Shown in pieces: positions 45,795-57,600 of a stretch of 64,000 nt of DNA; the first letter of the stretch is position 1; every line of letters begins with the position of its first letter. The notes beneath the pieces were generated by a model that did no database searches, was not told where the DNA came from, and saw nothing but the letters and a program-made list of their open reading frames with translations. The translations under genes and the position numbers were made by a program. The DNA comes from Symsagittifera roscoffensis (Eukaryota > Xenacoelomorpha > Acoela > Convolutidae), in the NCBI RefSeq assembly GCF_963678635.1, contig NC_087071.1:2470537-2534536 (forward strand), read 5' to 3'.

Positions 45795-46241
45795 CGGATT
45801 ACGTATCAAATGGCATAATTCCCAAATGGCATAAAAACGAAAGTTTTCCCAAATGACATAAGTTTCTTGCAACAGTTGCATTGAAAAAATCTAGAACAAC
45901 TTTTTCGTGAACAATGTGAGAACATTAGTCAAGTTGTCAATTCGAATGTTGATTGATATTTAATCTTGAAAAAATTGTAGAGTTTTTTTATCAAAACGAG
46001 AAGCATACGCTTGCAATTGTTGATAAGCTTCTTGTGGTCGTTTTTTTCGAAAAAATTGTCGCTTTACATTTCTTTTGAAGCAATTAGTTCCAAATCTTGT
46101 CAACATGTTTTCGTTCCTGACAAAATGCTATAAAAATTGATAGAAAACATTTGAATTACAATAAAAACTTGAAATTTATGCCATTTGGGAAAAGTTTTAT
46201 TCTAATGCCATTTGGGAATTGTGCCATTTGGGAAATTACCG
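45795..46241. mobile_element. MITE with ATGCCATTTGGGAA-type ends (copy c), 447 bp
   Basis: The left end CGGATTACGTATCAAATGG and the right end (complement CGGTAATTTCCCAAATGG) mirror over about 70 bases. Each contains three CCCAAATGGCATAA-like motifs. TTTAAC flanks both sides (45,789-45,794 and 46,242-46,247), suggesting a 6-bp target duplication. It is inverted relative to copies a and b, and has no coding capacity. Confidence 0.75.
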
Positions 46242-46783
46242 TTTAACCGAACTTGTCAAGTTAATACTACAATTTTGACACATTTTTGCTTGAGCTAAAA
46301 TTTAGATTTTCAAAGAAACAGATTTAAGAATAGTTTTTCCAAATTTGCTTAAAATTGCATTTGAAATTATTATTCATTTTTTATCCATTTCATCCAATCT
46401 TCTACGAGTTTTTTGGACAAAGAAATAGATTAGAATTGATTTTATACAAATAATGTAGCTGATACCTAAAAAAAATCGATTTGAGTTGATTCAAAATGAA
46501 TTTAGTTTGATGCGCAAAAAAGCTTAAAATTCAATTTCAATCGATTCTAAGTATGTTCAAGTTTTTTTAAATTGTTTTTTTTTCTTGGTTTGCTTTTCTA
46601 TGTGTTTTCATTTGATTTATTTAAAAGTATTTTCAAGTTTTTCATAAAAATCTTTGTCTAAATTAAAAAAAAGTGCTAGTTTTAGCGATGTTTCCGGGTT
46701 CGCAAAACTTTTCGGCTGTTATCTAAAGTAGCGGTTTGAGTTTTAGCGGTAGCTTTGCGGAGCTTTGCACCCCTGATTTATGA

Positions 46784-49269
46784 CAGGGTGTATAACTTGC
46801 TTTGAGTTTTTCTTTCCTTGTTTCAATTTGTGAGAGAACTTTTGCGGAGACAAATTTTAGAAGCTGGTGCATTTGATCTAATTTGCTCAGAAGCAGATAA
46901 GGTTTTGATATAGGTTTTTAATTTTGTAAGCGCTCCTTGATTTTAGTTGGATTTTCTATATATATTCAATTGATTTATATTAGAGGCTTCTCTACGTTCA
47001 ATAACCTTAAAAATTTAAGATTGAATATACGTTGCACCATGCTCAACTTTTTATTTATCGGTTTTTTCAGCACTTTTTAAATGCTGCATTAGTAGCATCG
47101 ATGTGAACTAATAGTTTTCAAGTGGTTACTGAGAGTGATGAGAGGAAATTTAAGCCCTTGACAGTACTTTTTGAGAGTTTTAATTATAGCTAACAAACGT
47201 TTTTTTAAAATTTAGAATATTACTCAACAAGTTATGTTATTTTTTTTTCATTCTTATAATACTCTGTCATTTTGAAGGTTTTCAGATGTTTTACCCAGCA
47301 AAAATTAAGATTAGTGGAGTAAAAACTAGATGACATGGTAAGTACTGTTTGGATAGCCTAGGCTTTCTTTTTTTCTAGATCGAATTTAATTGTTTAAGGA
47401 CTCATTTTTTTGCTATTCAACCCTTGAAGTTGGCATTTATTTGAATTTTTAATAAAAAAAGAAAACTAAGTATACTTCACATTCATAGAGAATTCATCAC
47501 ATAACTAGTGAAATGCTGATGTTTTCTACTGAATTGATGAAGTTTTGTATTTTGATATATATTTTTTGTTTTCATTTTCTTAGGGACTTGAGTAAGACTA
47601 AAATCGATTTAATTATTTTTTGCTCACCCATTTCATACAGATTATACAGATGTTTTAGAAATAGTGGGAGTCAAGTTTTAACATATGCTTTTCAATTTAG
47701 TTTTCCCTTTGATGTTTGGCATGAAATTAATTTATGAGGATATTTAATATGTAAAATTTCTGCACCAAAAATCTTAATATGATTTTTATAAAACTATATA
47801 GTTTTTGCCGAACAACATTGAGCCTAAAACGTTAATAGTAAAAAGGACATTTGAAAAATTGGTGCATAGTTGGTTTTCTCATTACCACGGGGACCCCTAG
47901 TTTTGCACAGTTTGAAAGGAAATCCCTTGAACACAAAAGTTTGCGGTACAAAACTGTTTTCGAGAGCAAAATTGGTTAGAGAATTTTGCTCAAGTTTCGA
48001 AATAATTTTTTTAAAAATTCCAATCAATTTAACGAGATTTTAATAATTTTCACTACCTTGAAAAATCCATTGACACCGTTTTAAATTCTTTATTTTTCTG
48101 CAAAAAATTGATTTCTTTTTGACCGTAAAATTTCATTTAATCCGTTCTAAATCGATTTACGTATTTAAATGGGTTATCGACTTCCATACAGTCTTTTATC
48201 TCTATAAAAAACGTTTCAGTTTGATTTCTGTCACAAGTTTGTCAGCTCCAGGAACAATTTTTTCTTTGATTTAAGTAATTGAAACGGACTAATTGTATAA
48301 AACAAGTTTTAAAAAATGGACTTGATACTATTTCTTTATATAGAGGATCTGATGACAGAAATAGTGTCTGGAAAAGTGGGTAATTTAAAAATTTTCTGAA
48401 ATGTGGAGAAATATAAGAAAAGGACAGTCTTGATAGCTTTTTATAGATCCACTGCCAATCTCAGTAACCGAAATTAGCAAAAGTTATAGAATTCTCAGAG
48501 TTCTTCTTCAAAGTTAGTTTTCATTAGATGGCAAGACAAGATTGAAAACCTGAATCTAAAATGTTAAACAATATCTATCTCCTTTTTTTCTTTTATCTGT
48601 TGCACTGAATTTTATCTCTTGATTGATTTTTAATCGAATTTTTTGATTGTTTCAGCCATTTCGTGAAGGGAGAAGGAAATATAGAGCAGGGTTTGTTCGG
48701 TTCGCGCGAATTTCAGCTGTCTCATATTGAACAAAAGTTACGCACCAAATTTTCAATGTGAAAAAGCACGTTTATTTTTTAAACATACTTCTTCTGATTG
48801 AAATTAGACACGATTTTAGGATATGAACCATCAGTTATTGACTAGTTTTCAAACACGTGTTGGAAATATTTATCAATGAGCGTATGAATCAAATATAAGT
48901 ATGTTAATGTTTAGCCATGAAATTTTTGAATGAAATACCCTTTCTAATGAATCGTTCACAAAAGTTTTTTTTGTCAAATTTTTGGGCCAATTTTTGATTT
49001 AAAATCAACGTAAGGTACTTGAGTTTTTCGTACTTTAAAATTTTGATTCAAATTTACAATTTTTTTATTCAGACATATTTCAACAGTTCAGTGAATTTCA
49101 CTAAAAGTAGAAGTTTTCAATTTTTTCATATAAATTTTTGTTCAAATTAACCAGAAAAAAGCTAGTTTTGCGAAGTGCGGCTGTTCGCAAAAATATTTGG
49201 CTGTTACCTAAGGTAGCAGTTTGCAAAAAGAGCGGTTTAGCTGTATTTTTGCGGGATTCTGCACCCCTG
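46784..49269. mobile_element. Array unit 1 (hybrid, 2,486 bp)
   Basis: It starts like a short unit but switches at about 46,900 to long-unit sequence (GCGCTCCTTG, GAGGCTTCTCTACGTTC). It then continues through the block at 47,810-48,060 and a GAAGGGAGAAGGAAAT stretch (48,667), and ends in short-unit sequence. It is a recombinant of both types. Confidence 0.6.
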
Positions 49270-49277
49270 ATTTTTGA

Positions 49278-50051
49278 CTGGGTGTATAAGTCGCCTCGGG
49301 TTTGATATAAGTCTTTAGTTTTTTAGACGCTCCTTGCTTTGGGTTTGATTTTCTATATTTTTTCATTTGATTTAGATTAGAGGCTTCTCTACATTCAATA
49401 TCTTTTAAAAAATTAAGATTGAATATACGTTGCAGCATGCTTAATTTTTCAAGTTTTTTATCAGCAATTTTCTTAACTGTTGCAATAGTAGCATCGATGT
49501 GAAGTAAAAAATATTCAAGTGTTTACTGAGAGAGATGTGAGAAACTTCAAGCCCTTGACAATGTTTTTTGAGAGTTCCAGTTTCAAATATAGCTAACAGA
49601 TGTTATTAGTTTGAATTTAGAATATTACTGAACAACTTATGTCAATTTTTCTTATGATACTCTGTCTTTTTTTAAAAGTTTTCAGATGTTTTACTCAGCA
49701 AAAACTGACTTTTTTTTCCTTCTAGTGTGAAATCAATTGTTTAATGGCAAAAATCCATTGACACCGTTTTAAATTATTTAATTTTGTGCAAAAAAGTTGA
49801 TTTCTTTTTCACCGTAAAACTTCATTTAATTCTAAATCGATTTACGTATTTAAATGGGTTATCGACTTCATACAGTCTTTTATCTGTATAAAGATTGGTT
49901 CAGTTTGATTTCAGTCTCAAGTTTGTCAGTGCGGGGAACAATTTTTTCTTCATTTTAAGAAATTGAAACGAACTAATTTTGAAAAAAAAAATTAGTCCGT
50001 TTCAATTTACAAGTTTTAAAAAATGGACTTGATACTATGTCTGCACCCCTG
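49278..50051. mobile_element. Array unit 2 (long type, internally deleted, 774 bp)
   Basis: It keeps the start and end of a long unit but lacks the middle, including the block found at 51,640-51,840. Near its end, AATTGAAACGAACTAATTTT at 49,961-49,980 pairs with its near-complement at 49,988-50,008, a hairpin also seen at about 53,143-53,190. Confidence 0.65.
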
Positions 50052-50059
50052 ATTTATAA

Positions 50060-50694
50060 CAGGGTGTATAATTCGCTTCGAGTTTGTCTTTCTTTTTTTC
50101 AATTTGTGAGAAAACAATTGCAGAGACAAAATGATGCATTTGATCCAATATGCTCAGAGGGAGATAATGGTCTGATAAAAAATTTATTTTTCTAAGCGCT
50201 CCTTCATCTTAAAAATCCTTCACATTAATTTACATTGAATAGTTTTCTTGAGTCAAATTGGATATCGCAAACTATCTTATTGTTGGAAATATTTATCAAT
50301 GAGCGTATGAATCAAATATAAGTATGTTAATGTTTAGCCATGAAATTTTTGAATGAAATACCCTTTCTAATGAATCGTTCACAAAAGTTTTTTTTTGTCA
50401 AATTTTTGGGCCAATTTTCGATTTAAAATCAACGTAAGGTACTTGCGTTTTTCGTGCTTCAAAGTTTTGATTCAAATTTGAAATTTTTTTATTCAGAAGT
50501 TTTTTCAACAATTCACTGAATTTCACTAAAAATAAAAATTTTCAAATTTTTCATATGAATTTTTGTCTAAATTAACCAGAAAAATGTTACTTTTGCGAAG
50601 TGCGGCTGTTCGTCAAAATATTTGGCTGTTACTTAAGGTAGCAGTTTGCAAAAAGAGCGGTTTAGTTGTATTTTTGCGCGGTTCTGCACCCCTG
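50060..50694. mobile_element. Array unit 3 (short type, 635 bp)
   Basis: A short unit with the ATGAATCAAATATAAGTATG block at about 50,305 and the GCGAAGTGCGGCTGTTCG end block at about 50,595. Confidence 0.65.
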
Positions 50695-50702
50695 ATTTTT
50701 GA

Positions 50703-53233
50703 GTGGGCGTATAAGTCGCCTCGGGTTTGATATAAGTTTTTAGTTTTTAAGCGCTCATTGCTTTTGGTTTGATTTTCTATATATTTTCATTTGAATTATA
50801 AAAGAGGTTTCTCTACGTTCAATAACTTTTTAAAAAATTAAGATTGAATATACGTTGCACCATGCTCAATTTTTTAAATTTTTTTTTATCAGCAGTTTTC
50901 TTAACTGTTGCATTAGTAGCATCAATGTGAATTAAAAAATTTTCAAGTATTTACTGAGAGAGTTGTGAGAAACTTCAAGCCCTTGACAGTATTTATTGAG
51001 AGTTCCAGTTTCAAATAAAGCTAACAGATGTTATTAGTTTGAATTTAGAAAATTATTGAACAACTTATGTCAATTTTTATTATGATGCTCTTTTTTTTTT
51101 AAAGTTTTCAGATGTTTTACTCAGCAAAATCTGAGTAAAAATTAGGCGCTTCTGTATTTACTGTTTGGATTTCTCAGACTTTTTTTCCCTTCTAGTTTGA
51201 AATTAATTGTTTAAAGGCAATTTTTTTTTTTTTTGCAATTCAACAAAACTTGTTGTAGTTTGCGTTTATTTGAAGTCTGAAATTCAAAACAAATTAAGTA
51301 AACTTCACATTCATAGCCAGTTCAACCCATCAATAAGTGAAAAACTGATGTTTTCTACTTAATTTATGCAGTTTTGTATTTTTTTTTTTTTCAATTTTTT
51401 AGAGATTTGAGTAATACTAAAACGATCTAATTAGATTTTTAAATGTTTTTTGCTTACTCATTTAGTACAGATTATACAGATTTTTAGAATAACAAAAATA
51501 AAAAATTAGTGGGAAGAAAATTTCCAGTTTAGTTTTCTTTTTGATTTTTGGCATGAAAATAGCTATGAGGACAATTAATATCTGAAGTTCAATTTTTTCA
51601 TGATGTGATTTTTTAAAAAAATTTAGTATTTGCCTAAGAACATTGAGCCCAAAACGTTGATTATAAAAAGGACTTTTGAAAATTGTGTGCATTATTGTAT
51701 TTCTCGTTACCGCGGGAACCCCTAGTTTTGCGCAGTTTGAAAGGAAATCCCTTGACTGCAAAAGTTTGCGGTACAAAACTGTTTTCGAGAGCAAAATTGG
51801 TTAGAAAGTTTTGCTCAAGTTTTGAAATAATTTTTAACGAGATTTTAACGATTTTCAGCACCTGCAAAAAATCCATTGACATCGTTTTAATTTCTTTATT
51901 TTTATGCAAAAAAATTGATAACCTTTTGACCGTAAAAATTCATTTATTCCATTCTAAATCGATTTACGTATTTAAATGGGTTATCGGCTTCCATACAGTA
52001 TATTATTTGTATAAAAATCGGTTCATTTAGATTTCAGTCTCAAGTTTGTCAGTGCGGGAAACAGTTTTTTCTTCGATTTAAGAAATTGAAACGGACTAAT
52101 TTTATAAAACAAGTTTTAAAGTTGGACTTGATACTATTTCTTTTTATAGAGGATCTGATGACATAAATAGTGTCTGGAAACGTGGGTTATTCAAACAGTT
52201 TCTGAAATGTGGAGAAATATAAGAAAAGGACAGGCTTGATAGCTTTTTATAGATTCACTGCGAATCTCAGAAACCGAAATTAGCAAAAGTTATAGAGTTC
52301 TCAGAATTATTCTTCAAAGTTTGTTTTCATTAGATGGCAAGATTGAAAAACGTAAATTTAAAATATTAAACAAATTTATCTTCTTTTTTTCTTTTTATGT
52401 GTTGCACTGAATTTCATCTGTTGATTAATTTTTAACCGACTTTTTTATTGTTCCAGCCATTTCCTGAAGGGAGAAGGAAATAAAGAGCAGGGTTTGTTCG
52501 GGTTGCCCGAATTTCAGCTCTCTCAAGGAAAGCCCGTATGCTGCCAAGTTTGTTAACATATCAACGCCTTTTCTATGAAAATTTTGATTTCAAATTATCT
52601 ACAAACATGACGCAACATCAAGAAAAATCGGTTTGGCGTTTTGGGGTTTTAGACTCACTTAAACAAAATGTGATTAGAGGTCGTTATCAAAAAATCACTC
52701 CTCTAGCAGTTATTATGCAGAAAAGATTACACGATAGTTCTAGCATTTTTGAGACATCATTACATCTCGTTCTTTTGTTTTTTTCAAGCTAAGTCACCAT
52801 TTACGTGGAAAAGTATTTGAAGAAAAATTTGACTCTAAATTAAGCCTAAAATTCCAAAAAAAAATTATTATTTTTTAAAAATTGTTAAATCAAATTGGAC
52901 GAGATTTTAATGATTTCACTACTTTGCAAGAATCCATTGACACCGTTTTAAATTCTATAGTTTTGTGCAAAAAAAAATCGATTTCTTTTTGATCGTAAAA
53001 ATTCATTTAATTCTAAATCCATTTACGTATTTAAATGGGTTATCGACTTCCATACAGTCGTTTATCTGTATAAAAATTGGTTCATTTTGATTTCAGTCTC
53101 AAGTTTGTCAGTGCGGGGAACAATTTTTTCTTCGATATCAGAAATTGAAACGAACTAATTTTCTAAAAAAAAAATAGTCCGTTTCAATTTACAAGTTTTA
53201 AAAAATGGACTTGATACTATTTCTGCACCCCTG
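50703..53233. mobile_element. Array unit 4 (long type with inserted sequence, 2,531 bp)
   Basis: The most complete long unit. It carries an extra segment at about 52,525-52,870 absent from its relatives, with an open frame (52,538-52,792), followed by a second partial copy of its own end. The frames 51,462-52,030 on both strands are not called. Confidence 0.65.
52538..52792 (+). CDS. Possible captured exon or gene fragment, unrecognised
   Basis: 84 codons run from a true ATG to TAA. The composition is protein-like through residue 70 (for example EKSVWRFGVLDSLKQNVIRG, then RYQKITPLAVIMQKRLHD), with Trp, Met, Gln, Arg and His in normal proportion. The last 12 residues are hydrophobic and may be read-through of non-coding DNA. 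The segment occurs once in the window and is inserted within a repeat unit otherwise present several times, so it looks acquired. Family not recognised. Confidence 0.3.
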   Translation: MLPSLLTYQRLFYENFDFKLSTNMTQHQEKSVWRFGVLDSLKQNVIRGRYQKITPLAVIMQKRLHDSSSIFETSLHLVLLFFSS

Positions 53234-53241
53234 ATTTATGA

Positions 53242-54107
53242 CAGGGTGTATAATTTGCTCCGAGTTTGTCTTTCTTTGTTTCAACTTGTGAGAGAACATT
53301 TGCAGAGACAAAATGATGCATTTGATCTAATTTTCTCAGAGGCAGATAATGATGTGATAAAAAATTTATTTTTCTAAGCGCTCCTTCATCTTAAAAATCC
53401 TTCACATTAATTTACATTGAGTAGTTTTCTTGAGTCAGTTTAGATATCGCAAAGTATCTTGATTGGAAAATGGCCTAGACGTTTGCTTAAGTTCGTTTCT
53501 GTTATCTCCTGTATCTCTCTCATTTGTATAAAACTGAGATAAAAGCAAGTCTTTCATAAATATTGAACAAAAGTTACGCACCAATTTTTCAATGTGAAAG
53601 GACACGTTTACTTGTTCATTTGGTTTCTTCTAATTGAAATTATACACGATTTTAAGGTATAAACCATCAGTTGTTGACTAGTTTTCAAACACGTGTTTAA
53701 AATATTTATCAACGTGCGTATGAATCAAATATAAGTATGCTAATGTTTAGCCATGAAAATTTTGAATGAAATACTCTTTTTAACAAATCGTTCATAAAAA
53801 TTTTTTTTTGTCAAACTTTTGGGCCAATTTTTGATTTAGAATCAACGTAAAGTACTTGAGTTTTTCGTACTTCAAAATTTTTATTCAAATTTACAATTTT
53901 TGTATTCAGACACTTTTTCAACAATTCACTGAATTTCACCAAAAATAAAAATTTTCAAATTTTTCATATGAATTTTTGTCTACAATAACCAGAAAAATGC
54001 TAGTTTTGCGAAGTGCGGCTGTTCTCCAAAACATTTGGCTGTTACTTAAGGTAGCAGTTTGCAAAAAGAGCGGTTTAGCTGCATTTTTGCGGGATTCTGC
54101 ACCTCTG
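53242..54107. mobile_element. Array unit 5 (short type, 866 bp)
   Basis: A fuller short unit that retains about 230 bases near 53,460-53,690 missing from unit 3. It ends GGGATTCTGCACCTCTG (one base different from the usual end). Confidence 0.65.
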
Positions 54108-54115
54108 ATTTTTGA

Positions 54116-55509
54116 CTGGGTGTATAAGTCGCCTCGGGTTTGATTTAAGTTTTTAGTTTTTTAAACGCTCCTTGCTTTTGATTTGATTTTCTATATCTTT
54201 TCATTTGATTTATATAAGAGGAATCTCTACTTTCAATATCTTTTAAAAAATTAAGATTGAATATACGCTGCACCATTCTTAATTTTTTAAATTTTTTTTT
54301 ATCAGAAATTTTGTAGACTGTTGCAATAGTAGCATCGATGTGAAGTAAAAATTATTCAAGTATTTACTGAGAGAGATGTGAGAAACTTCAAGCATCTGAC
54401 AGTATTTTTTGAGAGTTCTAGTTTCAAATATAGCTAACAGATGTTATTAGTTTGAATTTAGATTTTTACTGAACAACTTATGTCAATTTTTGTTATGATA
54501 CTCTGTCTTTTTTTAAAAAAGTTTTCAGATGTTTTACTCAGCAAAAACTGAGGAAAAAGTAGGCGCTTCTGTATTTACTGTTTGAATGTCTCAGACTTTT
54601 TTCCCTTCTAGTTTGAGATTGATTGTTTAATGGCAAAAATTGTTTTTTTTTGCAAATCAACAATATTTGTTGTAGTTTGCGTTTTTTTGAAGTCTGAAAT
54701 TAAAAACAAAATTAAGTAAACTTCACATTCATAGACAGTTCAACTCATCATTAAGTGAAATACTGATGTTTTCTACTTAATTTATGAAGTTTTGTTTTTT
54801 TGTTTTTTTTTCAATTTTTTAGGGATTTGAGTAAAACTAAAAAGGATCTAATTAAATTTTCAATTCGTTTTTAGCTTGCCCATTTAGTACAGATTATACA
54901 TATTTTTAGAATATCAAAAATAAAGCAATAGTGGGAATAAATTTTTCAATTTAGTTTTCTTTTTGATTTTTGGCATGAAAGTAGCTATGAGAACAATTAA
55001 TATCTAAATTTTCTGCACCAAAATAGATTTTTTCATAATGTGATTTTAAAAAATATTTAGTATTCGCCTAAGAATTTTGGGCCCAAAAGATTGATTATAA
55101 AGAGGACTTTTGAAAAAAACGTGAATAGTTCTATTTCTCATTACCGCGGGAACCCCTAGTTTTGCACAGTTTGAAAGAAAATCCCTTGAACGCAAAAGTT
55201 TGCGGTACAAAACTGTTTTCGAGAGCAAAATTGATTAGAAAGTTTTGCTCAAGTTTTGAAATAATTTTTAACGAGATTTTAACGATTTTCAGCACCTGCA
55301 AAAAATCCATTGACATCGTTTTAATTTCTTTATTTTTATGCAAAAAAATTGATGACCTTTTGACCGTAAAAATTCATTTATTCCATTCTAAATCGATTTA
55401 CGTAAATAAATGGGTTAACGACTTTCATACAGTATATTATCTGTATAAAAATTGGTTCATTTTGATTTCAGTCTGAAGTTTGTTGCTTGATACTATTTCT
55501 GCACCCCTG
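54116..55509. mobile_element. Array unit 6 (long type, 1,394 bp)
   Basis: A long unit without the extra segment of unit 4. It is very close to unit 4 over 55,060-55,470, which is why similar open frames appear in both. Confidence 0.65.
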
Positions 55510-55517
55510 TTTTTTGA

Positions 55518-56322
55518 CAGGGTGTATAACTCGCTTCGAGGTTGTCTTTCTTTGCTTCAATTTGTGAGAGATCATTTGCAGAGACAAAATAGTGCATTTG
55601 ATTTAATTTGCTCAGAGGCAGGTAATGGTTTGATAAAAAATTCAAAATTTCTTCACACTTATTTACATTGAGTTGTTTTCTAGAGTCAAATTAGATATCG
55701 CAAATTATCTTGACGGGAAGTTGGTATTTACATTTGCTTTGTTCGTTTCTGTAACCTCCTGCCTCTCATTTGTATAATATTAAAATAAAAGCAAGTCTTT
55801 TATAAATATTGAACAAAAGTTAAGCACCAATTTTTCAATGTGAAAAGGCACGAAAATATACATGATTTTAAGGTATAAACCATCAGTTATTGACTAGTTT
55901 TCAAAGACGTGTTTGAAATATATATCAATCTGCGTATGAATCAAATATAAGTATGTTAATGTTTAGCCATGAAATTTTTGAATGGAATACCTTTTTTAAT
56001 GAATAGTTCATGAAAGTTTTTTTTTGTCAAATTTTTGGGCTAATTTTTGATTTAAAATCAATGTAAGGTACTTGAGTTTTTTTTGCTTCAAAGTTTTGAT
56101 TCAAGTTTACAATTTTTTTATTCGGACATCTTTTCAACAATTCAGTGAATTTCACTAAAAGTAAAAATTTTTAAAATGTTCATATAACTTTTCGTCCAAA
56201 TTAACCAGAAAAAAGCTAGTTTTGCGAAGTGCGGCTGTTCGCAAAACATTTGGCTGTTACCTAAGGTAGCAGTTTGCAAAAAGAGCGGTTTAGCTGTATT
56301 TTTGCGCGGTTCTGCACCCCTG
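55518..56322. mobile_element. Array unit 7 (short type, 805 bp)
   Basis: A short unit with the same order as units 3 and 5, ending GCGCGGTTCTGCACCCCTG. Confidence 0.65.
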
Positions 56323-56330
56323 ATTTTTGA

Positions 56331-57600
56331 CTGGGCGTATAAGTTGCCTCGGGTTTGATATAAGTTTTTAGTTTTTAAGCGCTCATTGCTTTTGGTTGGA
56401 TTTTCTATATATTTTCTTTTGACTTTTATAAGAGGCTTCTCTACGTTCAATAATTTAAAAAATAATAAAATTGAATATACGTTGCAACATAGTCAACTTT
56501 TTAAAATTTTTTTTTATCAGCTATTTTCTTAACTGAAATCAGTTTTGGTGCAGAAACTTTAGATATTAATTGTCCTCATAGCTATTTTCATGCCAAAAAA
56601 CAAAAAGAAAACTAAATTGAAAATTTTATTCCCACTATTTTTTAATTTTTGATATTCTAAAAATCTGTATAATCTGTACTAAATGTGCAAGCAAAAAATA
56701 GCATCGATGTGAAGTAAGAAATATTGAAGTCTTTACTGAGAGAGATGTGGGAAAGTTCAAGCCCTTGACAGTATTTTTTGAGAGTTTCAATTTCAAATAT
56801 AGCTAACAAACATTATCAATTTGAATTTAGAATATTACTGAATAATTTATGTCACTTTTTCTTATGATACTCTGTGTTTTTTTAAAGTTTTCAGCAAAAA
56901 CTGAGAAAAAGCTAGGCGCTTCTGTATTTACTGTTTGGATTGCTTAGCTTTTTCTTTTCCTTCTAGTTTGAAAGCAATTGTTTAATGCAATTGTTTAAGC
57001 AATTGTTAAATTGTATTTTGTATAACCATTTTTTTGTAGTTTGCGTTCATTTGAAGTCTTAAATTAAAAATAAAATTAAGTAAACTTCACATTCATAGAC
57101 AATTCAACATATCAATTAGTGAAATACTGATGTTTTCTACCTAATTGATGAAGTTTTGTTTTTTTTGATATTTTTTGTTTTCAATTTTTTAGGGGTTTGA
57201 GTAATACTAAAAATGATCTAATTAGATTTTCAAATACTTTTTTGCTTGCCCTTTTAGTACAAATTATACAGATTTTTAGAAAATCAAAAATAAAAAACTA
57301 GTGGGAATCAAATTTTCAATTTAATTTTCTTTTTGATTTTTGGCATGAAATTAGCTAGGAGCTTATTATCTGAAATTTCTGCACCATAATTGATTTTTTC
57401 ATAATGTGATTTTAAAAAATTATCAAGTATTTGCCTAAGAACATTGAGCCCAAAACATTGATTATAAAAAGGACTTTTGAAAAAAGTTGTATTCCTCAAT
57501 ACCGCTGGAAACCCTAGTTTTGCACAGATTGATAGGAAATTCCATGAACGCGGCAAAAATAACTAGACAATTTTTGAGGGTTCTGTGCACCGACTGGGCA
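56331..57600. mobile_element. Array unit 8 (long type, with inverted piece, open at the right)
   Basis: It begins as a long unit. At about 56,536-56,700 it carries, reversed, the segment seen forward at about 54,880-55,020, and then resumes. It decays near 57,570, where GTTCTGTGCACC and GACTGGGC may be the remains of a ninth junction. Confidence 0.55.

Larger units (their letters stand above)
46400..57600. repeat. Complex array of hAT-like units joined at 8-nt spacers
   Basis: Eight junctions share one layout: GCACC(C/T)CTG, then exactly 8 nt, then C(A/T)GGGTGTATAA or close. They are at 46,776, 49,270, 50,052, 50,695, 53,234, 54,108, 55,510 and 56,323 (spacer starts). Two unit types alternate. 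A short one (about 635-870 bp) starts with CAGGGTGTATAA and ends in a stretch with GCGAAGTGCGGCTGTTC. A long one (about 1.4-2.5 kb) starts CTGGGTGTATAAG-like and ends ATGGACTTGATACT or similar, then TCTGCACCCCTG. The open frames inside recur only because the units are similar. Confidence 0.8.

Noticed and set aside
51462-52030. Frames on both strands that recur at 55,046-55,476 and partly at 47,824 and 57,308
   Set aside because: Recurrence follows from unit similarity. Both strands are open at once, and the more diverged copies break the frames.
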